From an uncultured Oscillospiraceae bacterium (GTDB taxonomy: Bacteria; Bacillota; Clostridia; Oscillospirales; Oscillospiraceae), in NCBI GenBank assembly GCA_944385455.1, contig CALWXI010000080.1:1-10081 (forward strand): DNA of 10,081 nucleotides. The letters run 5' to 3'. The position numbers and the translations under genes are program-made. Below, piece after piece: positions 1 to 6,079 of the stretch. Position 1 is the first letter of the stretch; each line of letters opens with the position of its first letter. The notes below the pieces were generated by a model that was given only the letters and a program-made list of their open reading frames with translations, did no database searches and was not told the origin of the DNA.

Positions 1-954
1 CTGGCCCTCTATGAGACGCCGGGCCAGGAGGCGGAGCCTCTGGCTGCCGGAGAGAACGTCACCTCTTACTCCTTCCGCTTCGCCCGGCAGGAAAACGGAT
101 ACTTCTTCCCCGACCACTGCTACACTGTCCGCATCGACGCCGGCGACGGCACGGTGTGCGGCTTCTCCTTCCAGTACGAGGACTCCGTGGCCTTTGACAG
201 CCCCGAGGGCATCTGCGCCCCGGAGGCGGCCCTGGACGCCTGGATGGACACCTATCAGGTGACGCTGGGCTACGTGCTGGTGCCCCAATCCCTCACCGGC
301 ACCGATGCCGTCTCCCAGCGCCTCCGGCAGATGGGCCTCCGGTCCTTCTACCACCTGAAGCTGGGCTACACCCTGGAGCGGGAATCCGCTCTCCTCCGGG
401 GCATCGACGCCAAGAGCTGCCGGCCTCTCTCCTACACCGACGCCGCTCCCGTCTCGGGACTTTCCTACACAGACATCGCGGGCAGCTGGGCGGTCGCGGA
501 ACTTCAGCGCCTGGGACGGTACAGCGTCGGCTATGACGGCGGTCTCTTCCAGCCGGACAAGCCTCTGACCCAGTGGGACCTGGTATGCCTGCTGTACAGT
601 CTCAACCGCTCGCCCCTGGATCCCGCCGCCGCCAGCGATGCACAGCGGGACGCGGCTTACGCCGCCGTCTATGAGATGGGCGCCCTGACCCGGACCCAGC
701 GAAATGACAGCGCCGTCCTCACCCGGGGCCAGGTGGTGCGCTGCCTGCTGGATGCCGCCGGCTACGGCCCCGTTGCCCGTCTGGAGGGCATCTTTACCTG
801 CGCCTATCCGGACCGGGCCTCCATCCCCGCCGGAGAGCTGGGCTACGCCGCACTGGCTCAGGGACTGGGGCTGGTACGGGGGTCCTACGCCGGGACCTCT
901 CCCGCCACCCGGGCCCAGGCGGCCGTCATGCTCTGCCGGCTGATGGAGCGGTGA
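1..954 (+). CDS. YcdB-like/S-layer homology domain protein, C-terminal part (5' end outside window)
   Basis: The frame is open from base 1, so this is the last 317 residues of a larger protein. Residues about 1-100 of the fragment alternate short beta-strand-like stretches (ENVTSYSFRF, CYTVRIDAGDGTVCGFSF) with a helix beginning PEAALDAWM. This resembles the PepSY-related YcdB/YcdC repeats often found ahead of SLH domains in clostridial secreted proteins. Three SLH-like units follow: residues 154-201 (YTDIAGSWAVAEL, then FQPDKPLTQWDLVCLL), a degenerate unit at 220-255 (LTRGQVVRCLL), and 265-315 (CAYPDRASIPAGELGYAAL, then SPATRAQAAVML). SLH domains normally hold a protein on the cell wall through pyruvylated wall polymers, so a cell-surface location is inferred. 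The signal peptide would be upstream of the window. Confidence in SLH is high, in YcdB moderate. The gene ends just before a hairpin and lies next to an ECF sigma/anti-sigma pair with related PepSY domains. Confidence 0.85.
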   Translation: MALYETPGQEAEPLAAGENVTSYSFRFARQENGYFFPDHCYTVRIDAGDGTVCGFSFQYEDSVAFDSPEGICAPEAALDAWMDTYQVTLGYVLVPQSLTGTDAVSQRLRQMGLRSFYHLKLGYTLERESALLRGIDAKSCRPLSYTDAAPVSGLSYTDIAGSWAVAELQRLGRYSVGYDGGLFQPDKPLTQWDLVCLLYSLNRSPLDPAAASDAQRDAAYAAVYEMGALTRTQRNDSAVLTRGQVVRCLLDAAGYGPVARLEGIFTCAYPDRASIPAGELGYAALAQGLGLVRGSYAGTSPATRAQAAVMLCRLMER

Positions 955-968
955 CAGCACATCCGCAA

Positions 969-1009
969 AAACCGGAGGCGGCGGCCTTAACGGCCGCCGC
1001 CTCCGGTTT
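969..1009 (+). terminator. GC-rich hairpin after the SLH gene
   Basis: An 18-bp perfect stem (969-986 with 992-1009) closes a 5-base loop, starting 14 bases after the SLH stop codon. The stem ends in AAA/TTT, but the downstream tract is only TTTCCGTATT, so it is a very stable hairpin with a poor U-run. It probably works as the SLH terminator, possibly an inefficient one. The next promoter begins five bases after it. Confidence 0.75.
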
Positions 1010-1014
1010 CCGTA

Positions 1015-1043
1015 TTGACGCGCGGGCCGTTGCGGGGTATACT
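1015..1043 (+). promoter_or_regulatory. Sigma-A-type promoter of the ECF sigma/anti-sigma operon
   Basis: TTGACG (1015-1020) and TATACT (1038-1043) are separated by exactly 17 bases, with five of six consensus bases in each hexamer. The predicted start is near 1050, giving an untranslated leader of about 120 bases. This suggests basal transcription by the housekeeping sigma factor. I did not see a convincing second, ECF-type autoregulatory promoter. Confidence 0.75.
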
Positions 1044-1123
1044 GGGATGACTTGGAAGGCCGTCCCGCGGCAGCTGTGTTCCCAGGGGCAGGCTCCGAAA
1101 TTTTTTGCCCGCGCCTGCAATAA

Positions 1124-1142
1124 AACGGCCCTCCCGGCCGTT
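1124..1142 (+). other. Leader stem-loop before the ECF sigma ribosome site
   Basis: AACGGCC (1124-1130) pairs perfectly with GGCCGTT (1136-1142) around a CTCCC loop. It lies 12 bases upstream of the AGGAGG ribosome site of the sigma gene and is not followed by a U-run, so it is not an intrinsic terminator. It could affect message stability or ribosome access; no function can be shown from sequence alone. Confidence 0.4.
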
Positions 1143-1154
1143 GATGATATGAAG

Positions 1155-1160
1155 AGGAGG
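1155..1160 (+). promoter_or_regulatory. Ribosome binding site that sets the ECF sigma start
   Basis: AGGAGG lies 9 bases before the ATG at 1170. An in-frame ATG at 1149 comes before this site and has no comparable ribosome site of its own, so the start at 1170 is preferred. Confidence 0.8.
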
Positions 1161-1169
1161 AACGCCATC

Positions 1170-1733
1170 ATGCTTTTCCTGACCGTGGCCGCACCGGCGC
1201 CGGGGGACGGCGCCGCGCTGGACAACTGCATCGCCCGCATTGCCGGAGGCGATCAGGAGGCGCTGGCTCAGCTCTACGAGCGGACCCGTTCCGCCGTCTA
1301 CGGCTTTGCCCTCTCCATTCTGAAGGTCCCCCATGACGCCGAGGACGTGCTCCACGACGCTTATCTCCAGGTATGGTCCGCCGCAGGGAGCTATCGCTCC
1401 CAGGGCAAGCCCATGGCCTGGCTTTTGACCATCGTGCGCAACCTCTCCATGGATCTGCTCCGCCGCCGCAGCCGCAGCGAAGCGCTTTCCTGGGAGGAGT
1501 GCCGGGATCAATTCGCGGACCAGCCGGCGGTGACGCCGGAGGAGCGGATCCTGCTGGCCTCTCTGCTCTCGTCTTTGGGGGACGAGGAACGGCAGGTGGT
1601 GACGCTTCATGCCCTCAGCGGCCTGAAGCACCGGGAGATCGCAGCGCTGCTGGATCTGCCGCTGCCAACGGTCCTTTCCAAATACAGCCGCGCGCTGAAA
1701 AAGCTGCAACTTTCCTGGAAGGAGGCTCACTGA
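1170..1733 (+). CDS. ECF-family RNA polymerase sigma factor
   Basis: A 187-residue two-domain sigma-70 of extracytoplasmic-function type. Region 2 covers about residues 30-101 and includes DAEDVLHDAYLQVW (56-69), the core-binding and -10 recognition helices, and KPMAWLLTIVRNLSMDLLRR (80-99). After a linker, region 4 covers about 133-181 (LGDEERQVVTLHALSG, then the helix-turn-helix HREIAALLDLPLPTVLSKYSRALKKL), which reads the -35 element. Length is typical of ECF factors. The start at 1170 is chosen from the AGGAGG site; a longer reading begins near 951 but runs through the terminator and promoter. Its stop is one base before the ATG of the anti-sigma gene, so the two are coupled, and that protein is the expected regulator. 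The regulon is unknown; the adjacent SLH gene is a plausible member. I do not assign it to a numbered ECF group. Confidence 0.95.
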   Translation: MLFLTVAAPAPGDGAALDNCIARIAGGDQEALAQLYERTRSAVYGFALSILKVPHDAEDVLHDAYLQVWSAAGSYRSQGKPMAWLLTIVRNLSMDLLRRRSRSEALSWEECRDQFADQPAVTPEERILLASLLSSLGDEERQVVTLHALSGLKHREIAALLDLPLPTVLSKYSRALKKLQLSWKEAH

Positions 1734-1734
1734 C

Positions 1735-3174
1735 ATGCGAGACGTGGAAGAACGCCTGCGCAGCGCGGTAGACCATGCCGCGCCCGACGCCCTGGACCGC
1801 ATCCTCGCCTCCTGCGGGGAGCAGCGGCCCTCCCTGATCCCCATGACGTCCCCGGCCCGCCCCCGGCGGCGCCGCTGGCAGAGCGCCGCCGCGGCCGCCG
1901 TGGTGGCGGTGATGCTCTGCGGCGGGCTGGGCCTGCACGGCTGGTACGGTGCCAATCACACCGTGGCCTCCGTGGTGTCACTGGATGTGAATCCCAGCAT
2001 CCAGCTGCAGGTGAACGGGAAGGAGAAGGTCCTCTCCGCCGACCCCCTCAATACCGATGCCCAGGTGATCCTGGAGGGCATGGACCTGCGGGGCACCTCG
2101 CTGAACGTGGCGGTGAATGCCATCGTGGGCTCCCTCCTCCAGCACGGCTATCTCTCCAGCCTCTCCTCCGCCATTTTGATCTCCGTGGAGGACGGGGACA
2201 CCCAGCGGGCCGCCCGTCTGGAAACCAGCCTGACAGCGGAGGTGGATACCGCGCTGCAGAATGCCGCCGCCGGCGCCGCTGTCTTCAGTCAGACCGTGAC
2301 CCCTGACGCCCAGCTGGAAGCCCAGGCTCAGACCAGCAATATCTCCGTGGGCAAGGCCGCTTTGATCCAGCAGATCCGGAGCCTCAACGCCGCCTTGGAT
2401 TTCGATGCTCTGGCCGCGCTGTCCGTGGAGGAGCTGCAGCAGCTCCTGACCACCGGCGCTCCCGGTATGCCCATCGGCACGGAAGCAGCGGCCCAGGCTG
2501 CTGCCGCCTACGCCGGCATCTCCCTGACGGGGGTCTATTACGAGGTGGACCCGGAGCTGGATGACCGCACGCCCCACTATGAGGTGGACCTGGAGAGCTT
2601 CCACGGTGAGTTCGACTACAAGGTGGACGCCTACACCGGCGAGGTCCTCCGGGGCACCGCCGATCTGTCCGCCGCCTCCGCCCAGGACCCCGCCGCCGGC
2701 GGCATCCTCTCCCGGGACGAGGCCATGGCCATCGCTCTGGACCACGCCGGGATCTCCCAGGCCGATGCCCTGGGCCTGCGGGTAAAGCTGGAATGGGACG
2801 ACGGCATCCAGGTCTACGAAGTGGAATTCCGCTCCGGCGGCATGGAATACGAATACAACGTCCTGGCCTCCGACGGCGCCATCCTGGAGTCCGACTGGGA
2901 CCTGGACGACGACGCTCCCATCTCCGGCAGCACCGTTTCCGGCTCCGCCGGTACTTCCGGCGCCGCCCTGGACGCGGATGCCGCCGTGGCTGCCGCCCTC
3001 CGCCACGCCGGCGTGGCGGAAAGCGACGTCTTCGGTCTGGAGTGCGAGCTGGACGAGGACGATGGCCGCTGGAGCTACGAGATCGAGTTCCAGACCGCCC
3101 GGGCCGAGTATGAATATGAGATCGACGCCGCTTCCGGTGCCATTTTGAAGGCGGAATCGGAGCGGGAGGACTGA
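1735..3174 (+). CDS. RsgI-like membrane anti-sigma factor with three PepSY repeats
   Basis: A 479-residue single-pass membrane protein. Residues 1-47 are a short cytoplasmic segment with an amphipathic helix (3-26) and an Arg-rich stop (RPRRRRW, 42-48), presumably holding the sigma factor. Residues 51-67 are the membrane helix. Residues 76-185 match the conserved outer domain of RsgI proteins: VVSLDVNPSIQLQVNG (80-95) is the hallmark, with Asn86-Pro87 at the position where RsgI is known to cleave itself. Three PepSY-like units follow at about 246-306, 324-390 and 411-476; the last two end alike (EYEYNVLASDGAIL and EYEYEIDAASGAIL). The outer region is strongly acidic. Expected role: bind the ECF factor until an envelope signal leads to proteolysis and release. 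GGAGG (1721-1725) lies 9 bases before the ATG. Family assignment is strong; the ligand of the PepSY units is unknown. Pairing with an ECF factor rather than SigI is notable. Confidence 0.9.
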   Translation: MRDVEERLRSAVDHAAPDALDRILASCGEQRPSLIPMTSPARPRRRRWQSAAAAAVVAVMLCGGLGLHGWYGANHTVASVVSLDVNPSIQLQVNGKEKVLSADPLNTDAQVILEGMDLRGTSLNVAVNAIVGSLLQHGYLSSLSSAILISVEDGDTQRAARLETSLTAEVDTALQNAAAGAAVFSQTVTPDAQLEAQAQTSNISVGKAALIQQIRSLNAALDFDALAALSVEELQQLLTTGAPGMPIGTEAAAQAAAAYAGISLTGVYYEVDPELDDRTPHYEVDLESFHGEFDYKVDAYTGEVLRGTADLSAASAQDPAAGGILSRDEAMAIALDHAGISQADALGLRVKLEWDDGIQVYEVEFRSGGMEYEYNVLASDGAILESDWDLDDDAPISGSTVSGSAGTSGAALDADAAVAAALRHAGVAESDVFGLECELDEDDGRWSYEIEFQTARAEYEYEIDAASGAILKAESERED

Positions 3175-3179
3175 ATGCG

Positions 3180-3223
3180 AAGAAAGCGGGACGGCTCGGC
3201 CGTCCCGCTTTCTTGGGGTTTTT
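3180..3223 (+). terminator. Intrinsic terminator shared by convergent genes
   Basis: A perfect stem of 15-16 bp (3180-3195 with 3199-3214, loop TCG) starts six bases after the anti-sigma stop codon. It is followed by GGGGTTTTT (3215-3223), so it is a good plus-strand terminator. The last T belongs to the stop codon of the gene on the other strand (3223-3225). Read on the minus strand the hairpin is the same, with a short CTTTCTT tract, so it likely ends both transcripts. Confidence 0.85.
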
Positions 3224-4170
3224 CAGGTCTGCTCCGGCGGCTGGACAGATCCCTCCGCCGCCTCCGGCGCACCGGAAGCGGCATCTGCCTCCTCGCCGGA
3301 AGCCGGCTTGTCCGGCGCCGCCTCCTCCCGGACCTGGGCCAGGTAATCCCGCTCCGCCGTCTTCTTGCTGGGCACGAAGCTCTGGGCCGGCGTGCGGCGG
3401 CGGCCCTTGCTGCGGGCATAGAAGAAGCCGGTGACGGAAAACACCACCGCTCCCACGAAATTCACCAGCAGGTCCTTCATGGTGTCGATGAGGCCGATGT
3501 CCAGATACCCGCCCATCCCCAGGCTCTCGCCGTTGATGACCACGTCCGTGATGCCCTTCACCGCCACCACCTTGTTGGACCGGGTGGGGTCCAGGCTGGC
3601 GGAATAGATGGCGTTGACCACGGTGTCCCGCTGCATGTCCGTATGAAAGAACCAGTCCATGCCGAACTCAAAGAACTCCCACAGCACACCGATGGTCATG
3701 GAGAAGCAGAAGGCCATCAGGGCCAGGAAAAAGGGAGAGAGATGGAAGGTCAGGCGGTCATCGTCGTTGAGCAGCAGCACCATGGAAAAGCCCACCGCCG
3801 CGGCCAGAAAGCCGTTGAGCGTGTGGAGCAGGGTGTCCCAGTTGGGCACCCGGACATAGAAGGCGTTGACCTCTCCCAGGATCTCCGCGGCGAAGATGAA
3901 GCACAGGATCGTGATCTCCAGGGCGGGCGGCAGCTCGATGCGCAGCCGTACCTGCACCCAGCTGGGCACGTACAGCAGCACGATGGCCAGCACGCAGAAG
4001 AATGCCGCCTCATAGTGCCGCATCATCAGCTGGCGCACCAGCACCACCAGCACCAAAAGCCGCAGGGTGTAAAAGACGATGAAGGAGCTCTTGTGTTCCC
4101 GCAGCTCCCGGTCCATGGCCTCCCGGAACGTCCGCTTCAGCCATTTTTTCTCACTCTTCGTTCGCTTCAC
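3223..4170 (-). CDS. Polytopic membrane protein, DUF2238/YjdF-like
   Basis: A 315-residue protein with about six membrane segments (roughly 30-47, 56-70, 85-98, 115-134, 146-163, 233-251), a basic N-terminus and a Glu/Ala/Pro-rich, probably disordered tail from about 280. Three motifs lie at or near membrane segments: WDTLLHTLNG (111-120), GVLWEFFEFGMD (161-172) and IDTMKDLLVNFVG (228-240). The order 'D..LH', 'WE..E', 'DT..D' is what I associate with DUF2238/YjdF membrane proteins, whose biochemical role is unknown; the assignment is from memory of the pattern. The start codon is GTG at 4170, supported by AAGGAG (4177-4182) 6 bases upstream. The start overlaps the last 20 bases of the HAD gene, so the two are translationally coupled. 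Conserved acidic and His residues could bind a metal or lipid headgroup, but that is speculation. Confidence 0.8.
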   Translation of the reverse strand: MKRTKSEKKWLKRTFREAMDRELREHKSSFIVFYTLRLLVLVVLVRQLMMRHYEAAFFCVLAIVLLYVPSWVQVRLRIELPPALEITILCFIFAAEILGEVNAFYVRVPNWDTLLHTLNGFLAAAVGFSMVLLLNDDDRLTFHLSPFFLALMAFCFSMTIGVLWEFFEFGMDWFFHTDMQRDTVVNAIYSASLDPTRSNKVVAVKGITDVVINGESLGMGGYLDIGLIDTMKDLLVNFVGAVVFSVTGFFYARSKGRRRTPAQSFVPSKKTAERDYLAQVREEAAPDKPASGEEADAASGAPEAAEGSVQPPEQT

Positions 4171-4987
4171 AAGAAACTCCTTCCTGTTTCTCCGCGCGGC
4201 GCAGCGCGTCCAGCAGCGCCTCCATGTCCTGATACACGGCGGTGGGCGGCGTGGGAGAGACGGCGGCGTCCGCCGCTGTGGCCTCCCCGGTGAGCACCAA
4301 GGCCGTGTCCACCCCGGCGTTGACGCCGCAGGCGATGTCCGTGTACAGCCGGTCCCCCACCATCAGCGTCTCCGCGGGCCCATAGCCTGTCTGTGCCCAG
4401 GCCAGGCGGATCATCGTCGGGTCCGGCTTGCCGATGAACACCGGATGCCGCCCGCTGGCGTTTTCAATCATTTGGCAGATGGACCCGCAGTCCGGCACAA
4501 AGCCGAAAAGGGTGGGACAGGCCAGGTCCGGATTGGTGGCCAGGAAATCCGCTCCCCGGGCCAGCAGCCGGCAGGCGTCCTCCACCTTCCGATAGGTCAG
4601 CGTGGTATCAAAGCTCACCAGCACCGCCGTCACGTCCTCCGCCGGCTCCTCCCGCAGGGAAAAACCCGCCTGGGCGATCTGGCGGCAAAAGGACTCCGTC
4701 CCCACCGCGTAGTATACGTCATCCGGCCGCCGGTTTACCCGCAGATAATGGATGGCGGCCTCCACGGCGGTGAGGAACTCCTCCCGCCGGGCGGGAATGC
4801 CCAGCCGGTGCATCTTCTCCAGTCCGGCGTCCACGCCCCGTGAGGAGTTGTTGGTGAGAAAGCGGTAAGCCCAGCCCCGCCGCCGGACATACTCCAGAAA
4901 CGCCGCCGCGCCGGGCAGCAGGGATTCCTCCAGATACACGGTGCCGTCCAGATCCAGCAGGAAAAGCCGCTTTTGGGAAAGGTCCAC
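4151..4987 (-). CDS. NagD-type HAD-superfamily (IIA) hydrolase
   Basis: A 278-residue cytoplasmic phosphatase with all HAD motifs. Motif I is LLDLDGTVYL (10-19; nucleophile Asp12, general acid Asp14), motif II is FLTNNSS (43-49), motif III is the Lys in GKPDP (Lys187), and motif IV is MVGDRLYTDIACG (209-221; Asp212 and Asp217). The roughly 130-residue cap between motifs II and III and the NN after the motif II Thr are typical of subclass IIA (NagD, p-nitrophenyl phosphatase, AraL types), which dephosphorylate nucleotides or sugar phosphates. The true substrate cannot be read from sequence. I chose GTG at 4987 because AAGGAGG (4996-5002) lies 8 bases before it; the ATG at 4993 is only 2 bases from that site, and using it would add two residues. 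The gene has its own promoter and is first in an operon with the membrane protein at 3223-4170. Confidence 0.93.
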   Translation of the reverse strand: MDLSQKRLFLLDLDGTVYLEESLLPGAAAFLEYVRRRGWAYRFLTNNSSRGVDAGLEKMHRLGIPARREEFLTAVEAAIHYLRVNRRPDDVYYAVGTESFCRQIAQAGFSLREEPAEDVTAVLVSFDTTLTYRKVEDACRLLARGADFLATNPDLACPTLFGFVPDCGSICQMIENASGRHPVFIGKPDPTMIRLAWAQTGYGPAETLMVGDRLYTDIACGVNAGVDTALVLTGEATAADAAVSPTPPTAVYQDMEALLDALRRAEKQEGVSCEANEE

Positions 4988-4995
4988 CCGCATCG

Positions 4996-5002
4996 CCTCC
5001 TT
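4996..5002 (-). promoter_or_regulatory. Ribosome binding site deciding the HAD start
   Basis: AAGGAGG on the minus strand is a full anti-16S match. It is 2 bases from the ATG at 4993, too close for normal initiation, and 8 bases from the in-frame GTG at 4987, the ideal distance. Confidence 0.7.
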
Positions 5003-5020
5003 GCAATTGATGGCCCTCCT

Positions 5021-5049
5021 ACCATACCACAAAGCGCCCCGCCTGACAA
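5021..5049 (-). promoter_or_regulatory. Promoter of the HAD/DUF2238-like operon, -35 inside a hairpin loop
   Basis: On the minus strand, TTGTCA (5049-5044; five of six consensus bases) and TATGGT (5026-5021; four of six) are spaced by exactly 17 bases. The predicted start is near 5014, giving a leader of about 25 bases. The -35 hexamer is exactly the loop of the upstream terminator hairpin, and the whole 13-base downstream arm lies in the spacer. Confidence 0.6.
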
Positions 5050-5062
5050 GGCGGGGCGCTTT
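5031..5062 (-). terminator. Terminator-like hairpin after the DUF3169 gene
   Basis: A perfect 13-bp stem (5031-5043 with 5050-5062) with a 6-base loop lies 29 bases after the DUF3169 stop codon. The stem's own end supplies TTT, followed by GTGG, so the U-run is short and termination may be leaky. Its loop doubles as the -35 element of the next promoter. Confidence 0.7.
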
Positions 5063-5091
5063 GCTTCTCTGTTCCGGCCGGATCCCGTGCG

Positions 5092-5853
5092 TCACCGCGC
5101 CTTCTCCGCCTTCTGCAGCCGGATGCACTCCAGGGCGTAGCTGGTCTGGGAGACGGCGAAGATCACCAGCACCACCGCCATGGGCAAAAGGCCCACGGAC
5201 AGGGCATTGTCCAGGATGCTCAGCCCCAGCCACAGAGCGAGGCAGGTGTATGTGGTGACCCGCTGGGCCTTGTAAGCCGCCATGCCGATCTGCCGCTGCT
5301 CGGACTCATCACAGCTGTCCATCCAGGTCTTCTGGAAGCGGCGCTGGTACACACTGCCCCGCTTTTCGGGGTTGATCTCTTTTTCCAGGTCCACCACCTT
5401 CTGCTGCAGCACCACCAGCGCCCCGCAGGACACCACCAGCTCTCCCAGCACGCCAAAGACCGTGGTCCCGGAGCCATATACGCCGGCCGCCGTCAAAAAG
5501 AACATGTCCAGCGCCATCGCCGGAGCGGTGAGCAGCAGCGCCCAGCTCAACCGGACCTCCACCCGGTCGATGACCGCCTCGTCCTCGCCGTCCCAGCCCC
5601 GGTAGCCCTTCCGGGCAGACAAGTACAGCCACCAGCCCGGCCCTGCCAGCGCCAGCGTCACCGCCGGGATGCCCCAGAGCATCCCCTCCCGCAGCAGCGA
5701 CACCAGCGCGTCCGCCGCCGCGGCGGCGGCCCCCAGGCGGCCCGCCGTGTAGCCCAGTGTGCCCATGACGCCGCCGAACACCATGGCCCCCAGCAGCACC
5801 AGGAAAAATTTCGGCAGCGCCCGCCGGTTCTCCTTCTTGATCTCCTCACGCAT
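5092..5853 (-). CDS. DUF3169 family membrane protein
   Basis: A 253-residue protein with about six membrane segments (approximately 16-39, 57-79, 102-124, 131-151, 200-220, 222-241). Between the fourth and fifth is a cytoplasmic segment containing DLEKEINPEKRGSVYQRRF (155-173) and KTWMDSCDESEQRQIGMAAYKA (175-196), the part I recognise as typical of DUF3169. Function is unknown for the family, whose members commonly sit directly after a small XRE regulator, as here. The ATG at 5853 overlaps the XRE gene end by 8 bases (ATGCGTGA). AGGAGG lies 9 bases upstream within the XRE coding sequence, so the pair is translationally coupled. Reading on to a start at 5898 would add 15 residues inside the XRE gene and is not supported. 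It is probably controlled by the XRE repressor through the operators at 6080-6153. Confidence 0.88.
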   Translation of the reverse strand: MREEIKKENRRALPKFFLVLLGAMVFGGVMGTLGYTAGRLGAAAAAADALVSLLREGMLWGIPAVTLALAGPGWWLYLSARKGYRGWDGEDEAVIDRVEVRLSWALLLTAPAMALDMFFLTAAGVYGSGTTVFGVLGELVVSCGALVVLQQKVVDLEKEINPEKRGSVYQRRFQKTWMDSCDESEQRQIGMAAYKAQRVTTYTCLALWLGLSILDNALSVGLLPMAVVLVIFAVSQTSYALECIRLQKAEKAR

Positions 5854-6061
5854 GGTCCTCATCCTCCTCATAGGAAAAAATATCCTCCACCGATACACTG
5901 CAGATCTTCGCCAGCTTCAGCGCCAGCGTCACCGACGGAGAGTAGTCCCCCCGCTCGATCTGGCTGATGGTCTGCCGGGACACTCCGGCCAGCCGTCCCA
6001 TCTCCTGCTGATTCACCCCCAGCCGGGCCCGGTACTCCTTGAGCCGGTTGTAAAGCGGCAT
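5846..6061 (-). CDS. Small XRE-family helix-turn-helix regulator
   Basis: A 71-residue protein that is almost entirely one Cro/CI-type DNA-binding domain. LKEYRARLGVNQQEMGRLAG (7-26) leads into VSRQTISQIERGDYSPS (27-43), the recognition helix and the classic ERG-x-YSPS turn, then LALKLAKICSVSVEDIF (46-62) and an acidic tail (SYEEDEDHA). Such short proteins act as dimeric repressors with no sensor domain. The start at 6061 is chosen because AGGAGG (6071-6076) lies 9 bases upstream; a TTG at 6085 would add eight residues but has no ribosome site and falls in an operator-like repeat. It is the first gene of an operon with the DUF3169 gene. Three matching inverted repeats around its promoter suggest negative autoregulation. 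Confidence 0.95.
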   Translation of the reverse strand: MPLYNRLKEYRARLGVNQQEMGRLAGVSRQTISQIERGDYSPSVTLALKLAKICSVSVEDIFSYEEDEDHA

Positions 6062-6079
6062 GGCACCGCCCCTCCTCTC

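Noticed and set aside
1081..1099. Possible SigI-type promoter (C/G-rich block followed by CGAA at 1096-1099)
   Set aside because: The -35 block lacks the expected run of Cs in a proper position, and the adjacent sigma factor is of ECF rather than SigI type.
1978..3006. 342-codon minus-strand frame within the anti-sigma gene
   Set aside because: Gly/Val-rich shadow of the coding strand, which has clear RsgI and PepSY features and a ribosome site.
3175..4293. 372-codon plus-strand open frame opposite the DUF2238-like gene
   Set aside because: Starts at the anti-sigma stop inside the terminator region and gives low-complexity His/Gln/Arg sequence without a ribosome site.
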